In this document: piece by piece, positions 29,377-31,195 of the stretch
Position numbering within the stretch: the stretch's first letter is position 1
How the letters are laid out: each line of letters starts with the position of its first letter
Assembly: GCA_021464525.1 (NCBI GenBank)
Contig: JADRCO010000545.1
Span: 1 to 31,195, forward strand
Length of the DNA: 31,195 nt
Reading direction: 5' to 3'
Source: Rhizophagus sp. LPA8_4_AMF
Taxonomy: Eukaryota > Glomeromycota > Glomeromycetes > Glomerales > Glomeraceae
Program-made: the position numbers and the translations under genes
The notes under the pieces: model-generated
Told to the model about the DNA's origin: nothing
What the model saw: only the letters and a program-made list of their open reading frames with translations
Databases searched by the model: none

Positions 29377-30290
29377 AGAGAGGTACAAGAATAATGTTGG
29401 ATGCAGAAATTTAATTTTCGTTGAGTAAGAAGTTGTCTAAGCCACGTGATTTCACGTTAAAGATTTTTTCCGACAAGAAATTTAAAGTTTTTCATAATAC
29501 TCCTAATACGAATTCCTTTTTAGGATAGCTTTATTACTTTTATTACTTTCTTAATATGTATAATTTGTTAGAACTTTAAAGTTAGTTTAGGTTCAAGTTT
29601 CATTATTAGTATTTTAGTATACTGTAGATTTTAGATTTAGGTTCCTCGACATGTGGATCAGCAGCGTTATTATTTTGGTTCAACTTTTTGGAATAATTTA
29701 GAATTTTAATTTTATACTAATAATTTTTTTTTTTTTTAGGATTTTTAGAGTCTGGTAGACTTATTTTATTTTATGTCCTATATGGAAGGGTGAATGTTCT
29801 TTTTAATTTTTATTTATAATATATATATCGGGTTAGTATCGCTGTTTTGTCGTTTTATTAGACTAGATCGGTTAGTTATAGAGGGATTATTACTTTTTGT
29901 AATTTTCTTCTAGATGTTTTGTAGATTATCGTCCTTTGGATAAAGATAATAAATAAACGCGCTACTATCTTTAATAAAAAAAAATAATATTATTATTAAT
30001 AAAGTTAATATTATTAATAACTAATATAATAGATGCTTATAGACCATTACTGTATTTGAATTTCCAAAATATTTAAAAATATTAATTTTAGTAAAATAAA
30101 TTACGTAATTATTAAGTGGCTTGAAAAGTATTCAAAATTATCAATTTAATCAACGTAGTAATATATATGAAAATTTTCTTCCGAAGCGGAGGACATTTAC
30201 GTGTTCGTCCGTCTGGACACATGATCAATGATCTATATATTTTTTTATAATTAAGACAAGAACAGGGAAAAAACAAACATTGGTCGCTAC
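29377..30290. other. No gene seen
   Basis: T-rich spacer with the CACGTGATTTCAC word at 29442-29454 shared with 18244. The rest has no motif. Confidence 0.45.
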
Positions 30291-30488
30291 ATGAATTACA
30301 AAAATACGTCTAAACTAAACCCTCTTCCAACCCCTCCCTTGGAGTCGTCTTGCCTATTATTCAACCCGAACTTAAGGCGTAATCAGTTCCCTACCAAATC
30401 AAAAATAAGCAAAACATCCTGGAACTTTTCACGATTATTACTACTTTTCCCCATTGTCCTTTCATTAATAAATGCCGTCTGTAAATAA
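30291..30488 (+). CDS. Uncertain 65-codon ORF
   Basis: ATG at 30291. The Pro/Ser/Asn-rich product has a hydrophobic end (SRLLLLFPIVLSLINAVCK). The opposite strand is full of stops here. It may be a chance frame. No family was recognised. Confidence 0.2.
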   Translation: MNYKNTSKLNPLPTPPLESSCLLFNPNLRRNQFPTKSKISKTSWNFSRLLLLFPIVLSLINAVCK

Positions 30489-30549
30489 CTGTCATAGACG
30501 GAATGGTAATAATTATTGAAGACCATGGTATTGTCCTTAAAAAGGCAAG

Positions 30550-31115
30550 TCATTCATGTACGGACGAAGGTGGGTGGAAGGCACTCGGTGTATTTGACCC
30601 TGATACCATTGTGCTTGCGTCAGTGTTTAGGGGTTTACTAGTCTTGCATTTTCCTTTTCGGTTGGTTAGATGATTCTTCGTTGCTGTTAGGGGGTGTATT
30701 TTTGATAAAATATCATTTTGTGTTAATAAATCTTGAGCTTCTTTGTTAAAATCGAACTCGTATCTCGATGTTGATAGTAATTGTGGGTGTATGTCGTTCA
30801 CAATGGTGAAAGCCTTGATGGTATTGATGGATGATAATGATGATTCCTTAGCTGCTTTCGCAGCTTCACGTTGTAAGCGCATTCTTTCATTGTGTTCTGC
30901 GATCCGTCAGTTTCTATCTTTCTGTTTAAGTCGTCACGTTTAGCATGACGAGCTAAATATCGTGCTTCAATTTCTTTTACTTTATCTAGACTTCATTGAA
31001 TTCCTTCTGGGGAATTCTTTTCTGCTTGTATACGTGCTACATGTTCTTCATGTTGACGACTTTACGGTGTGCTGCTTTACGACTTAATCGACTAGAGCTT
31101 GGAACCGTCCAAAAA
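30550..31115 (-). pseudogene. Charged helical protein relic
   Basis: Three open pieces in different frames form one sequence: SSSRLSRKAAHRK (about 31113-31075), then RQHEEHVARIQAEKNSPEG with a stop and KVKEIEARYLARHAKRDD (about 31065-30930), then NERMRLQREAAKAAKESSLS and a Ser/Thr/Lys-rich tail ending at 30550. The repeated Arg/Lys/Glu/Ala pattern is coiled-coil. Two frame changes and one stop show decay, although the last piece alone (110 codons from ATG 30882) is intact. The gene may have begun in the CCGGTT-rich DNA or beyond the window. No function was recognised. Confidence 0.45.
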
Positions 31116-31117
31116 AA

Positions 31118-31175
31118 CCTTAGCCGGTTAAAAACCGGTTAACCAAGAGCTTAACCGGTTAATTAACCGGTTAAT
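31118..31175. repeat. AACCGGTTAA palindrome cluster
   Basis: Four copies of the CCGGTTAA core lie in 58 bases, and most are parts of AACCGGTTAA self-complementary words. The cluster runs to the window edge and resembles the CCGGTT-rich patch at 12.4 kb. Confidence 0.75.
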
Positions 31176-31195
31176 ATGAAAATTATTTAAAAAAA

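Overview
The window looks like nuclear DNA of an arbuscular mycorrhizal fungus, most likely Rhizophagus or a close relative. This is inferred from three things. It is very AT-rich with long A/T runs. It holds families that are hugely expanded in Glomeromycotina: F-box/LRR-like proteins, kinases with an N-terminal zinc ribbon and an HGDLH catalytic loop, and Crinkler proteins. It also carries many short decaying relics of such genes. No bacterial operon structure is visible.

Four genes look intact, all intronless and on the minus strand. Three encode F-box proteins of one paralogous family (8714-10267, 21355-22863, 27110-28636). The fourth (10664-11911) encodes a type I membrane protein with a signal peptide, a Gly-rich luminal part, one membrane span, a PPxY motif and a SPRY domain. 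That is the layout of the Ssh4/Ear1 adaptors of the Rsp5 ubiquitin ligase. By family, all four intact genes point to substrate selection for ubiquitination (SCF receptors and a NEDD4-type adaptor), although nothing shows they act together.

Region by region: 1-5.5 kb is a graveyard of minus-strand relics, including Cys-rich fragments, a zinc-ribbon protein kinase broken by several frameshifts, and a nuclease-like CRN-type C-terminal relic. 5.5-8.7 kb is AT-rich and holds a charged coiled-coil fragment and a 165-bp inverted-repeat (MITE-like) element. 8.7-11.9 kb carries F-box gene A and the SPRY gene. 12.4-14.7 kb carries CCGGTT-rich repeats and a decayed multi-exon gene family, repeated in the same orientation at 24.1-26.1 kb. 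15-17.3 kb is the most unusual part: an F-box relic, a TTAGG-like/CACCGACA repeat patch, and an antisense 28S rRNA fragment joined directly to a fragment of a DNA N4/N6 methyltransferase core, followed by another F-box relic. 17.9-18.3 kb holds an unrecognised coding relic. 19.3-21.1 kb is a broken multi-exon Crinkler gene with a PD-(D/E)XK-like nuclease domain. 21.3-28.7 kb has F-box genes B and C around the duplicated relic block and a 34-bp minisatellite. 29-31.2 kb has a plus-strand F-box relic and a charged coiled-coil relic.

Together the three intact F-box genes and five relics (both strands, all stages of decay) show local birth and death of an F-box family, with other host and possibly foreign fragments trapped among them. 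I saw no tRNA gene and no CRISPR array.
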